From: Lachnospiraceae bacterium
GTDB taxonomy: Bacteria > Bacillota > Clostridia > Lachnospirales > Lachnospiraceae
Length of the DNA: 64,000 nucleotides
Assembly (NCBI GenBank): GCA_910575555.1
Contig: CAJTFX010000002.1
Coordinates: forward strand, 186,001 to 250,000
Direction: 5' to 3'
In this document: piece after piece, positions 19,015 to 27,168 of the stretch
How the letters are laid out: the number at the start of each line of letters is the position of its first letter
Numbering within the stretch: the first letter of the stretch is position 1
Program-made: the position numbers and the translations under genes
The notes under the pieces: model-generated
What the model saw: the letters and a program-made list of their open reading frames with translations, nothing else
What the model was told of the DNA's origin: nothing
Databases searched by the model: none

Positions 19015-19065
19015 GTTTGTTGCAGCAGCGTAGGTGGAAGAGCTTTTCCAGAATATTTTCCTGTG

Positions 19066-19163
19066 CACAGGAACTGAGATTTCCCACTTTATAAGTGAAA
19101 TGTTTCGATACACAGGAACTGAGATTTCCTACTTCATAAGTGGAATATTTCGATACACAGGAA
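19066..19163 (+). repeat. Tandem 45-bp repeat (2.2 units) joined to repeat A
   Basis: Units 19066-19110 and 19111-19155 begin CACAGGAACTGAGATTTCC and end TTTCGATA; a third starts at 19156. The unit edges are the CGATACACAGGAACTG end of the dispersed repeat. At 19174-19189 a 16-base stretch is the exact inverted complement of 18807-18822, so the whole 18807-19189 stretch can be viewed as one enlarged element. Confidence 0.85.
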
Positions 19164-19256
19164 GGACGCCCCTGCAGTTCCGTCCGTATGAAATAAATAG
19201 GTAAGAGGAAAAACATCAGACATTTGAAGCATTGGAACAGATTTAAGCAAAAGCCC

Positions 19257-20564
19257 CTACAGCAAAATCAAAGGTTGTCTGAAATCCTTCGGCAGGCTGT
19301 TATCCCCTTTGGAAGCCAGGCCGATGCGGTACAGATCGGCAGCCGCCAGATCCAGGGAAAGAAGGCGCTGCAGGGAAGCAGCCTGCGTCCCGGGACGGTC
19401 AGTGGTATGATTGGTAAGAGGAAGGTGGTTTGAACGCGAAGGGGAGCTTTCATCTTTCCATAAAGAAGCGGGATTTGTCACAAGGGGCAGATTTCCGCTT
19501 TTTTTGACGGCGGACAGCAAAGGGGCGGATTTTTTGCGAAAGCCCAGCACCCGCAGGCAGGCGGGCTTTGGAACAGCCTGGTAATCCTCCTGATAAATAT
19601 TCAGTATCACATGCAGACATACCCGGCTGAGACGGGTATAGGTAAAGTTTTTACACTTCAAACGGCTGCAGAAGCTGTTCCAGGAAAGGAAACTGCCGGA
19701 TTCCTGTTTCATGCGCCTTGCCAGATCCGGGGAGCTGTCTGCATAGCGGGAAAGCTGCTCAGGGGCTTCTGTAAGCAGCTTGTAGTGAAGCAGCGGGGAG
19801 AAATCATTTTCCTGTAAAAAGGGATGAGGATATTCTTTTAAAATGTCCAGAGCTGCTTTGGGCATGGAAAGCTCCAGAGAGGATGGAAGCAGGCGCTCCG
19901 TTTCTAAGAGCCGGGCCCGCAGGGCTGAGGCGGAAGAAAATACCTGTCCCGGCGCAGTATCGTGATAGGATTGTCCCCGGCGCAGCAGGGGGCAGGGAAT
20001 GATCCGGGATTGACAGCGGGATAAAGCTTTCAGGTATTCCACAGCCAGAATATTGTTTGGGGAATCAAGAATGGAGACGGATGGGGGAAAATGGGCCGGA
20101 TTCTGTACTGAAAAACAGGAGTTTAATGCCCGGGCCCGTGCAGCGGGAAAGGACAGCCCCTTTTTCAGTTCCTGCTGCAAGGCATCCCGGAAGGGTTCCG
20201 GTTCCCGGCAGAGGATATCCGCAGTTTCCTTTAGAGAAGAAAAATCCTCCGTTTCCGTTCCAAATCCCAGATGCGTGACTACGCCGCAGCTCTCCAGTAA
20301 GGCAACGCCGCCTGCTGCAAAATATTCTGCGCTGGCACAGGCATAGAGCGCAGGCAGCTCCAGTACCAGGTCTGCGCCGCAGCTTAAAGCCATCCGGGCG
20401 CGGCTGTATTTTTCCATCAGGGCGGGGGCCCCCCGCTGAACAAAATTTCCGCTCATGGCAATGATGACAAAATCTGCGTCCGTTTCTTTTTTCAGGGTTT
20501 CTATCTGATAAGCATGTCCCTGGTGGAACGGGTTGTATTCTGCAATAATTCCAAGTACATTCAT
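19257..20564 (-). CDS. tmcAL: tRNA(Met) cytidine acetate ligase TmcAL
   Basis: 435 residues. The N-terminus MNVLGIIAEYNPFHQGHAYQ holds the nucleotidyltransferase-like HxGH-type motif, followed by MSGNFVQRGAPAL and a glycine/leucine stretch DLVLELP, as in the YlbM/TmcAL family (Bacillus TmcAL is about 415 residues). TmcAL acetylates C34 of elongator tRNA-Met with acetate and ATP. The start overlaps the stop of the upstream MATE gene by 4 bases (ATGA), so both are cotranscribed from the MATE side. Acetate use is noteworthy with ackA just beyond, but they are divergent. Confidence 0.9.
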   Translation of the reverse strand: MNVLGIIAEYNPFHQGHAYQIETLKKETDADFVIIAMSGNFVQRGAPALMEKYSRARMALSCGADLVLELPALYACASAEYFAAGGVALLESCGVVTHLGFGTETEDFSSLKETADILCREPEPFRDALQQELKKGLSFPAARARALNSCFSVQNPAHFPPSVSILDSPNNILAVEYLKALSRCQSRIIPCPLLRRGQSYHDTAPGQVFSSASALRARLLETERLLPSSLELSMPKAALDILKEYPHPFLQENDFSPLLHYKLLTEAPEQLSRYADSSPDLARRMKQESGSFLSWNSFCSRLKCKNFTYTRLSRVCLHVILNIYQEDYQAVPKPACLRVLGFRKKSAPLLSAVKKSGNLPLVTNPASLWKDESSPSRSNHLPLTNHTTDRPGTQAASLQRLLSLDLAAADLYRIGLASKGDNSLPKDFRQPLILL

Positions 20565-21946
20565 GTAAGCTTCCTTTCTTCTTGGCCGAACGTTTTTTCA
20601 AGCTGGCGAAACAGCCGGAACAGAACGATGACGGCGGCGGCGGCCAGGATCAGTTCGGCCGTTAACTGCGCATAGGCAAGCCCGTACAGGGGGAAGAAGT
20701 AATTCAGCACAAACAATGCCGGGATTTCCAGGATAATCTTGCGGAGTATGGCAAAAAGAAAGGATTTTTTTCCCATGCCGCAGGCCTGAAATACGCCCAC
20801 TGCCAGAAAGTCCATGCACAGAAAAGGCGTTCCCATGCACAGGCCCCGCAAAAATCTGGAGCCGTAGGCAATAATCGCAGGGTTTTTCATAAATAGTGAG
20901 GTGAGAGGCCCCGCGCCCAGAAAATAACCGGCGGATACCAGTATCATGAAAGAAAGGGTGATTTTCACAGTAAAAGTCAGTGTGTCTTTCATGCGTTTGA
21001 TATTTCCGCTGGCATAATTGTAGCTGATCAGGGGCATAATGCCTTGAGAAAATCCCAGTGCAATGTTCAGAGGCACCATATTGATTTTCTGTACGATTCC
21101 CATGGCCGCCACTGCGTCTGCGCCGTAAGAGGAAGTGAAATTATTCAGGACAGTCATGCCCGTCACATTTAAAAGGTTCTGGATGGAGGCGGGAATTCCC
21201 ACGGCAAATATTCCGGCGACGATCATTTTCTGGAAGCCGAAATGGGTTGGGCGGATGGAAACATAAGTCTGTCCCCGTTTTACAAACAGCAGAAGGAAAA
21301 AATAGCCGCAGGCGGTGCAGTTGGACAGAAAAGTGGCAAGCCCCGCGCCGGCTGCTCCCATATTCAGTCCCTGAGGGAGAATAAATATGGGGTCAAGAAT
21401 CATATTCAAAAGGCATCCGCTCATGGTGCCGATACTGGCATGGAGGGAAGAGCCTTCCGCCCGCACCAGATAGGCCAGAACCACATTCAGGATAGACGGC
21501 GCCGCGCCGAAGTTTACCGTCCATTTCAGATATTCCCCGGTGGCTGCGGCAGTCTGGCTGTCTGCGCCCAGCATGGTCAGCATGGGGGTCTGAAACAGGG
21601 TGCAGAGGGCAGAAAACAGGATGCCGCTTATCAGCGCAAAATAGAAACCGAAGGCAGAACTGCGGTATACCGTGTCGTAATCTTTTCTCCCAAGCCCCCG
21701 GCTCATCATACTGGAGGCGCCGATTCCGAACAGATTGTTGACTGCGTTAAAAGCCAGAAGCGCCGGAGCTGCCAGAGTAACGGCCGCATTCTGGATGGGA
21801 TCATTTAAAATACCTACGAAATAAGTGTCTGCAAGGTTATAAATTACCATAACCAGAGAGCTGATGATGGTAGGGACAGCAAGGGTCATCACCGCTTTTG
21901 GAATAGGTGTCTGTTCAAATAACTGTGTTTTTTCTTTATTTTCCAT
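20561..21946 (-). CDS. MATE-family efflux transporter
   Basis: 461 residues with about twelve membrane segments and the MATE pattern: PIPKAVMTLAVPTIISSLVMV at the start, NLADTYFVG, and a repeated half beginning near residue 235. MATE proteins export organic cations, drugs or metabolites using a sodium or proton gradient; the substrate is not predictable. AAAGGAAA precedes ATG 21946. It is first in a two-gene unit with tmcAL. DinF-like and NorM-like branches could not be separated by eye. Confidence 0.92.
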   Translation of the reverse strand: MENKEKTQLFEQTPIPKAVMTLAVPTIISSLVMVIYNLADTYFVGILNDPIQNAAVTLAAPALLAFNAVNNLFGIGASSMMSRGLGRKDYDTVYRSSAFGFYFALISGILFSALCTLFQTPMLTMLGADSQTAAATGEYLKWTVNFGAAPSILNVVLAYLVRAEGSSLHASIGTMSGCLLNMILDPIFILPQGLNMGAAGAGLATFLSNCTACGYFFLLLFVKRGQTYVSIRPTHFGFQKMIVAGIFAVGIPASIQNLLNVTGMTVLNNFTSSYGADAVAAMGIVQKINMVPLNIALGFSQGIMPLISYNYASGNIKRMKDTLTFTVKITLSFMILVSAGYFLGAGPLTSLFMKNPAIIAYGSRFLRGLCMGTPFLCMDFLAVGVFQACGMGKKSFLFAILRKIILEIPALFVLNYFFPLYGLAYAQLTAELILAAAAVIVLFRLFRQLEKTFGQEERKLT

Positions 21947-22051
21947 AAATGACAGTTTCCTTTCGTTTTTGAGGCGGGTTTTTCATTCCTCATTCATACT
22001 ATGGTACAGGATTTTGCTTCTGTTTACAAGGATTAACTGGAAAAAAGCCCC

Positions 22052-22080
22052 TTGTATCATAATTTGGATTGGTTTATAAT
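22052..22080 (+). promoter_or_regulatory. Promoter of ackA
   Basis: TTGTAT 22052-22057, 17-bp spacer, TATAAT 22075-22080; 51 bases before the start. Confidence 0.75.
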
Positions 22081-22131
22081 GGAATTGTACATGTTATAAA
22101 TCTAATAATGGAAGAGAATAGGAGAAGAAAA

Positions 22132-23322
22132 ATGAATGTATTAGTAATTAATTGCGGAAGTTCTTCCCTGAAATATCAGGTCATCAATTCTGATTCTGAG
22201 GAAGTGTTGGCAAAAGGACTGTGCGAGAGAATCGGCCTGGACGGAAGGCTTGTGTATCAGAAGGCCGGCTGTGACAAGGAAATTACAGATGCGGACATGC
22301 CCACCCACAAACAGGCCATTCAGATGGTATTGGATGCGCTGGTAAATCCGAACACCGGAGCCTTAAAGAGTCTTGAGGAAATCGGCGCAGTGGGCCACAG
22401 GCTGGTGCACGGCGGAGAGAAATTCGCATGCTCCACAGTATTAAACGAGGAAGTGCTGAAGGTTGTGGAGGAATGCAGCGATCTGGCTCCTTTGCATAAT
22501 CCGGCTAATTTAATCGGAGTTCGGGCCTGCCAGGAATTGATGCCGGGCGTGCCGATGGTAGGCGTATTTGACACCGCATTCCATCAGACCATGCCGGAGA
22601 AAGCATACCTCTACGGCATTGACTATGATTATTATGAGAAATATAAAGTGAGAAAATACGGGTTCCACGGAACTTCCCACAGTTATGTGTCCAAACGCGC
22701 GGCGGAGCTTCTTGGAAAGCCCTATGAAGAGCTGAAAACCATTGTCTGCCATCTTGGAAACGGCGCTTCCATCTGCGCGGTGAAAAACGGAGAATCTGTG
22801 GACACTTCCATGGGACTGACTCCCCTGGAAGGACTGATTATGGGAACACGTTCCGGCGATATTGATCCGGGGGCCATGGAATATCTGGCAAAGAAAGAAA
22901 ATCTGGATCTGGAAGGCATTATGGCTATCTTAAATAAGAAATCCGGCGTACAGGGATTGTCCCACATTTCCAGTGATTTCCGGGATCTGGAAGCAGCTGC
23001 TGAAAAAGATGACAAAGGCGGAATCCGCGCATTGGAGACTTATATTTACCGTGTGGCAAAATATGTGGGCTCCTATGTGGCGGCCATGAACGGCGTGGAT
23101 GTGATCTGCTTTACGGCAGGAGTTGGAGAAAACGGGCCGGATACCAGAAAGGGCGTCTGTGATTACCTGGGATATCTGGGGCTGAAACTGGACGATGCGG
23201 CCAACCAGGTAAGAGGGGAAGAGAAGATTATTTCCACTCCGGATTCCAAAGTCACCGTGCTCTGTCTGCCTACCAATGAAGAACTGGCAATTGCCCGGGA
23301 GACCGTGGAACTGACAAAATAA
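22132..23322 (+). CDS. ackA: Acetate kinase
   Basis: 396 residues, standard length. ASKHA-fold motifs: MNVLVINCGSSSLKYQ, GHRLVHGG, FDTAFHQTMP, the catalytic region GFHGTSHSYV, CHLGNGASI, GTRSGDIDPG, and GVGENG near the C-terminus. It makes ATP from acetyl phosphate in fermentative acetate production. The frame is open 21 codons further upstream, but AGGAGAAG precedes ATG 22132. The phosphotransacetylase gene is not adjacent upstream in the window. The yceD-rpmF promoter follows closely. Confidence 0.96.
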   Translation: MNVLVINCGSSSLKYQVINSDSEEVLAKGLCERIGLDGRLVYQKAGCDKEITDADMPTHKQAIQMVLDALVNPNTGALKSLEEIGAVGHRLVHGGEKFACSTVLNEEVLKVVEECSDLAPLHNPANLIGVRACQELMPGVPMVGVFDTAFHQTMPEKAYLYGIDYDYYEKYKVRKYGFHGTSHSYVSKRAAELLGKPYEELKTIVCHLGNGASICAVKNGESVDTSMGLTPLEGLIMGTRSGDIDPGAMEYLAKKENLDLEGIMAILNKKSGVQGLSHISSDFRDLEAAAEKDDKGGIRALETYIYRVAKYVGSYVAAMNGVDVICFTAGVGENGPDTRKGVCDYLGYLGLKLDDAANQVRGEEKIISTPDSKVTVLCLPTNEELAIARETVELTK

Positions 23323-23334
23323 TAAAAGAAATGA

Positions 23335-23363
23335 TTGACAAACCATCTTCTGGCAGTTATAAT
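23335..23363 (+). promoter_or_regulatory. Consensus promoter of yceD-rpmF
   Basis: TTGACA 23335-23340, 17-bp spacer, TATAAT 23358-23363: perfect hexamers, starting 13 bases after the ackA stop. Confidence 0.9.
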
Positions 23364-23389
23364 ATTTCAAGTGTGGATAGGAGACTGTC

Positions 23390-23911
23390 ATGAGAGTAGA
23401 ATTAGCGGACATAATTTCCTGTGAGAATAAGGAAATGTCACAGCAGGTAGAAATTGAATTATCGTCCTTTGATTCCAGACTGGGACAATTTCCCATTCGG
23501 ACGAAACAGCCCTTTGCAATGAAGTTTGCCAATGAGGACGGGAAGCGACTGTTGATTCAGGGGGAAACAGAAGTTGCAATCGGAATTCCATGTGACCGCT
23601 GTCTGGAGGAAGTGAGCCGGACATTTTTCATTGAGGTGGACAAGGAGATTGACCTTACCGGAAGCAATGAAGAGCTGAGCATGGAGAATCTGAGCTATAT
23701 GTCAGGAACAAGTCTGGATGTAGATCAACTTATTTTTGGAGAAATTTTGGTGAGTTGGCCAATGAAGGTTCTGTGCAGAGAGGATTGCAAAGGCATCTGC
23801 AAACGGTGCGGAATGAATCTGAATCAGGCAGAATGTCAGTGCCAGAAAACGGAACCTGATCCAAGAATGGCAGCAATCCAGGATATTTTTAACAAATTTA
23901 AGGAGGTGTGA
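23390..23911 (+). CDS. yceD: DUF177 / YceD family protein
   Basis: 173 residues. The central CDRCLEEV and the C-terminal CREDCKGICKRCGMNL pairs of cysteines are typical of the YceD (DUF177) family, which in bacteria is nearly always followed by the L32 gene, as here (2 bases between). A role in 23S rRNA accumulation has been proposed for the family in E. coli and plants. Expressed from a consensus promoter that leaves only a short leader (about 20 bases). Confidence 0.9.
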   Translation: MRVELADIISCENKEMSQQVEIELSSFDSRLGQFPIRTKQPFAMKFANEDGKRLLIQGETEVAIGIPCDRCLEEVSRTFFIEVDKEIDLTGSNEELSMENLSYMSGTSLDVDQLIFGEILVSWPMKVLCREDCKGICKRCGMNLNQAECQCQKTEPDPRMAAIQDIFNKFKEV

Positions 23912-23913
23912 CC

Positions 23914-24093
23914 ATGTCAATATGTCCAAAAAATAAATCTTCCAAAGGCAGAAGAGACAGAAGAAGAGCAAACTGGAAAATGACTGCTCCGACTTTGGTA
24001 AAATGCAGCAAATGCGGCGAATTAATGATGCCTCACAGAGTATGCAAGAACTGCGGAAGCTATAACAAAAAAGAAATTATCCCTCAGGATTAA
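23914..24093 (+). CDS. rpmF: Ribosomal protein bL32
   Basis: 59 residues. N-terminal basic stretch CPKNKSSKGRRDRRRANWKM and a four-cysteine zinc site (CSKCGELMMPHRVCKNCG). ATG 23914 follows AAGGAGGTG, a near-perfect ribosome site; the frame could begin at GTG 23908 but that lies inside the ribosome site. The zinc-binding form is intact (all four Cys present). A terminator closes the unit. Confidence 0.96.
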   Translation: MSICPKNKSSKGRRDRRRANWKMTAPTLVKCSKCGELMMPHRVCKNCGSYNKKEIIPQD

Positions 24094-24104
24094 TCCGGGG
24101 TGCA

Positions 24105-24139
24105 AAAAGGGCCTTTCCAATAATGGGAGGGCTCTTTTG
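24105..24139 (+). terminator. Terminator after rpmF
   Basis: 15-bp stem with G-U pairs (24105-24119, 24124-24138), 4-base loop, T-rich 3' arm. Confidence 0.8.
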
Positions 24140-24203
24140 TTATGATTTATTCCTAACCTGTAACACTCTTTTTCGCAGAAGGAAAATTTTATTTCCGCAG
24201 ACA

Positions 24204-24231
24204 TTGACATTTCAAAGGAAATAGGTAAGAA
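24204..24231 (+). promoter_or_regulatory. Promoter of the YesL-like gene
   Basis: TTGACA 24204-24209, 16-bp spacer, TAAGAA 24226-24231. Start codon 45 bases downstream. Confidence 0.55.
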
Positions 24232-24275
24232 TAGGTGATAGAACTAAAATACCAAAAGAGAGAGGAAATTACATT

Positions 24276-24938
24276 ATGAAGCTTTTTAATCCGGACAGCG
24301 GCATTATGAGATCATTGTCCAAGTTTACGGACTGCATCTGTCTGAGCCTGCTGTTTTTTGTAAGTTGTATTCCCATTGTCACCATAGGAACGGCCTCCAC
24401 AGCATTGTACTATACGGTGCATAAGGTGCTCCGTCATGACAGGGGGTATATGTTCCGGGATTACGTGACCTCTTTTAAGGAGAATTTTAAACAGACTGTG
24501 CCGGTGTGGATAGCGGCTCTGGCTGTGGGGATTGTGATGTGGCTGGATTTGCAGATTGCGAATTTTTATGCGGCTTCTGCCGCCTATTTTTCCGCCCTTT
24601 CCGCAGTTAGTTTTCTGGGGCTTGTCATCTGGTTTGCCTGGGTTTCATACCTGTTTCCTTATATGGCGCGTTTTGAGAACACCAGGAGACGTTCCATGAA
24701 GAACGCTATTTTAATGGTAATTGCCCATCTGCCCATGACCGCGCTGATGCTGGTGGTTGCTGCGGCTATAGGATTTGTGGTGTATCTTTTGCCCTATATG
24801 ATCTTTATTATTCCTTCCGTTTACGCCTGGCTTCAGAGCTATATACTGGAGCGGATTTTCCGCAAATATATGAGCGAAGAGGACCGGGAAGCGGAGGATG
24901 CCAAATACAAAGCGGACGATGATATGGCAGAACGTTGA
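24276..24938 (+). CDS. DUF624 (YesL-like) membrane protein
   Basis: 220 residues with about five membrane helices. The opening LFNPDSGIMRSLSKFTDCICLSLLFFVSCIPIVTIG, with TIGTASTALYY after it, is the hallmark of the YesL/DUF624 family. Members are often near carbohydrate ABC transporter genes and are of unknown function; here no sugar transporter is near and the gene sits between rpmF and plsX. RBS AGAGAGG precedes ATG 24276. It has its own promoter and may be read through into plsX. Confidence 0.85.
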   Translation: MKLFNPDSGIMRSLSKFTDCICLSLLFFVSCIPIVTIGTASTALYYTVHKVLRHDRGYMFRDYVTSFKENFKQTVPVWIAALAVGIVMWLDLQIANFYAASAAYFSALSAVSFLGLVIWFAWVSYLFPYMARFENTRRRSMKNAILMVIAHLPMTALMLVVAAAIGFVVYLLPYMIFIIPSVYAWLQSYILERIFRKYMSEEDREAEDAKYKADDDMAER

Positions 24939-25049
24939 TTTTTAGGTTGATTTCTCCGGATACTTATAGTATATTCTTAGGTGGGTATTCGATAAACAGG
25001 AAATTTTTAACAGACGTTGCCTGTTTGCGAGCCATAAGGAGGAATTTTC

Positions 25050-26069
25050 ATGCAGGAAATGATAAAAGTAGCAGTCGACGCCATGGGCGGAGATTACGCG
25101 CCCGCCGAAATGGTAAAAGGGGCAATCAATGCTGTTACGCTGCGGCGGGACATTATGGTATATCTGATTGGCCGCCAGGATGTGGTAAAAGAAGAACTGG
25201 CGAAACATTCCTACAACGGGAACCAGATTGAGGTGATTCACGCCGAAGAGGTAATTGAAACCGCAGAACCTCCAGTGATGGCAATTCGAAAGAAAAAACA
25301 GTCATCCATCGTGGTGGGATTGAACATGGTGAAGGAGAAGAAGGCAGACGCGTTTGTGTCGGCGGGAAGCTCCGGGGCCATACTGGTAGGCGGACAAGTT
25401 ATCGTCGGAAGGATTAAGGGTGTGGAACGCCCGCCGCTGGCGCCGCTGATTCCCACAGAACAGGGAGTGTCTTTACTGATTGACTGCGGCGCAAATGTAG
25501 ACGCCAGACCTTCGCATCTGGTCCAGTTTGCGAAGATGGGCTCCATTTACATGGAAAACGTGTTGGGCGTTAAGAAGCCGAAGGTGGCGATTGTCAATAT
25601 TGGTGCAGAGGAAGAAAAAGGAAATGCACTGGTAAAAGAAACATTTCCTCTGCTGAAAAACTGCCCGGACATCAATTTTACAGGCAGCATTGAAGCGAGA
25701 GAGATTCCCCATGGAGAAGCAGACGTGATTGTGTGCGAGGCATTTACCGGCAATGTTATTTTGAAGCTTTGCGAGGGATTAAGCGGGACGCTGATCCATG
25801 TGATAAAGCAGGGCATGATGTCGAGTCTCCGAAGCAAGATTGGCGCGCTGCTTGTGAAGCCATCTTTGAAAAAGACCCTGAAAGCCTTTGATGCGACAGA
25901 ATACGGCGGTGCGCCGCTGTTAGGGCTGAATGGTCTGGTAGTCAAGACTCACGGAAGCGCAAAGGCGAAGGAAGTGACCAATTCCATTATCCAGTGCGTT
26001 ACGTTCAGTGAGCAGGAAATTAATGAGAAAATCAGAAAGAATATTGGAACATCTCCCATGGAGGAGTAG
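25050..26069 (+). CDS. plsX: Phosphate acyltransferase PlsX
   Basis: 339 residues. N-terminus VAVDAMGGDYAP, then SAGSSGAILVGG, DCGANVDARP, NIGAEEEKGN, and the C-terminal EYGGAPLLGLNG. PlsX makes acyl phosphate from acyl-ACP for phosphatidic acid synthesis. AAGGAGGAATTTTC precedes ATG 25050. The acyl carrier protein gene follows 12 bases later, a common pairing. Confidence 0.96.
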   Translation: MQEMIKVAVDAMGGDYAPAEMVKGAINAVTLRRDIMVYLIGRQDVVKEELAKHSYNGNQIEVIHAEEVIETAEPPVMAIRKKKQSSIVVGLNMVKEKKADAFVSAGSSGAILVGGQVIVGRIKGVERPPLAPLIPTEQGVSLLIDCGANVDARPSHLVQFAKMGSIYMENVLGVKKPKVAIVNIGAEEEKGNALVKETFPLLKNCPDINFTGSIEAREIPHGEADVIVCEAFTGNVILKLCEGLSGTLIHVIKQGMMSSLRSKIGALLVKPSLKKTLKAFDATEYGGAPLLGLNGLVVKTHGSAKAKEVTNSIIQCVTFSEQEINEKIRKNIGTSPMEE

Positions 26070-26081
26070 AAAGGAACGAGC

Positions 26082-26312
26082 ATGGAGTTTGAAAAATTAA
26101 AAAAAATCATTGCAGAAGTATTAAACGTTGATGTGGATGAAATTACAATGGATACTACATTTGTAGATGACCTGGGGGCGGATTCTCTGGATATTTTCCA
26201 GATTATCATGGGACTTGAAGAAGAATTTGACATTGAAATAGCCAACGAGGAAGCAGAGAAGATTGTAACGGTAGCAGATGCAGTAGAGCAGATTAAGAAT
26301 GCAACAAACTGA
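26082..26312 (+). CDS. acpP: Acyl carrier protein
   Basis: 76 residues, acidic, with the phosphopantetheine site S35 in [10 protein letters not shown] and the helix-2 EEEFDIEI. It carries acyl chains for fatty-acid and phospholipid synthesis and feeds PlsX. Part of plsX-acpP; hairpins of the following 125 bases separate it from rnc. Confidence 0.96.
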   Translation: MEFEKLKKIIAEVLNVDVDEITMDTTFVDDLGADSLDIFQIIMGLEEEFDIEIANEEAEKIVTVADAVEQIKNATN

Positions 26313-26340
26313 TGGACGAGCCGTACAGTGAGCATAAAGA

Positions 26341-26409
26341 TTGATTGCCTGTGTGCAGCAGGCAATGTCAGATGACAACCACTTTCACATTTTGCGGGAA
26401 GTGGTTGCA
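26341..26409 (+). terminator. Two hairpins between acpP and rnc
   Basis: ATTGCCTG/CAGGCAAT (26342-26349, 26359-26366) and CAACCACTT/AAGTGGTTG (26377-26385, 26400-26408) can form. Neither has a strong T-run, so they may be processing or weak attenuation signals. Confidence 0.4.
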
Positions 26410-26437
26410 TTTGATTAGAGTAATCGGAGGTTTTAAG

Positions 26438-27154
26438 ATGAAATTGCAGAAAGAATTGGAAGGAAAATTAGGGTATCAGTTTCAAAACAGCAGATTGCTG
26501 ACCCAGGCCCTGACCCACAGCTCTTATGTGAATGAGCACCATATGAGCCGGCTGGCAGATTACGAGCGGCTGGAATTTCTGGGGGATGCGGTGCTTGAGA
26601 TTGTGACCAGTGAGTTTTTGTTTCACAGATATCCCAAAAACCCGGAGGGGGAGCTGACCAGAATGCGGGCAAGCATTGTCTGTGAGCCTACGCTGGCCTT
26701 CTGCACCAGAGAACTGGAGCTGGGCAGATACCTTCTGTTGGGAAAGGGGGAAGCCCAGACCGGAGGAAGGGAGCGGAAATCAGTATTGTCCGATGTGCTG
26801 GAGGCGCTGATTGGGGCAATTTATTTGGATGGTGGTTTTGCTAGTGCAAAAGAGTTTGTACATCGTTTTGTGTTGAACGATATCGAGCACAAGCAGCTCT
26901 TTTATGATAGCAAGACTATCCTGCAGGAAGTGGTGCAGGCTAATTTCGGGGAAGGGCTGAGCTATTGCCTTCTGGCAGAAGAAGGGCCGGATCACGATAA
27001 AAAGTTTATTGTGGAAGCGAGAATAGACGAAGAACCCTGGGGAACAGGCTGCGGAAGAACGAAAAAGAGCGCGGAGCAGGAGGCGGCCTACGAAACGCTG
27101 CTTATGCTTAAGAAGCGCAAAAACATTAAGATTCCCCGCAGTTTGGCACAGTAG
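26438..27154 (+). CDS. rnc: Ribonuclease III
   Basis: 238 residues. Catalytic domain (about 1-150) with ERLEFLGDAVLEIV and a second acidic cluster ALIGAIYLDGG; C-terminal double-stranded-RNA-binding domain (about 160-230), ending KKSAEQEAAYETLL. It processes rRNA and other duplexes. Although the frame is open 31 codons upstream, CGGAGG precedes ATG 26438. Smc follows after 14 bases (rnc-smc-ftsY order common in Firmicutes). Confidence 0.96.
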   Translation: MKLQKELEGKLGYQFQNSRLLTQALTHSSYVNEHHMSRLADYERLEFLGDAVLEIVTSEFLFHRYPKNPEGELTRMRASIVCEPTLAFCTRELELGRYLLLGKGEAQTGGRERKSVLSDVLEALIGAIYLDGGFASAKEFVHRFVLNDIEHKQLFYDSKTILQEVVQANFGEGLSYCLLAEEGPDHDKKFIVEARIDEEPWGTGCGRTKKSAEQEAAYETLLMLKKRKNIKIPRSLAQ

Positions 27155-27168
27155 CGTCGGAGGGACAG

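Noticed and set aside
18799-19195. CRISPR array
   Set aside because: Repeats are inverted or directly adjacent 45-bp units without unique spacers, and no cas genes are present.
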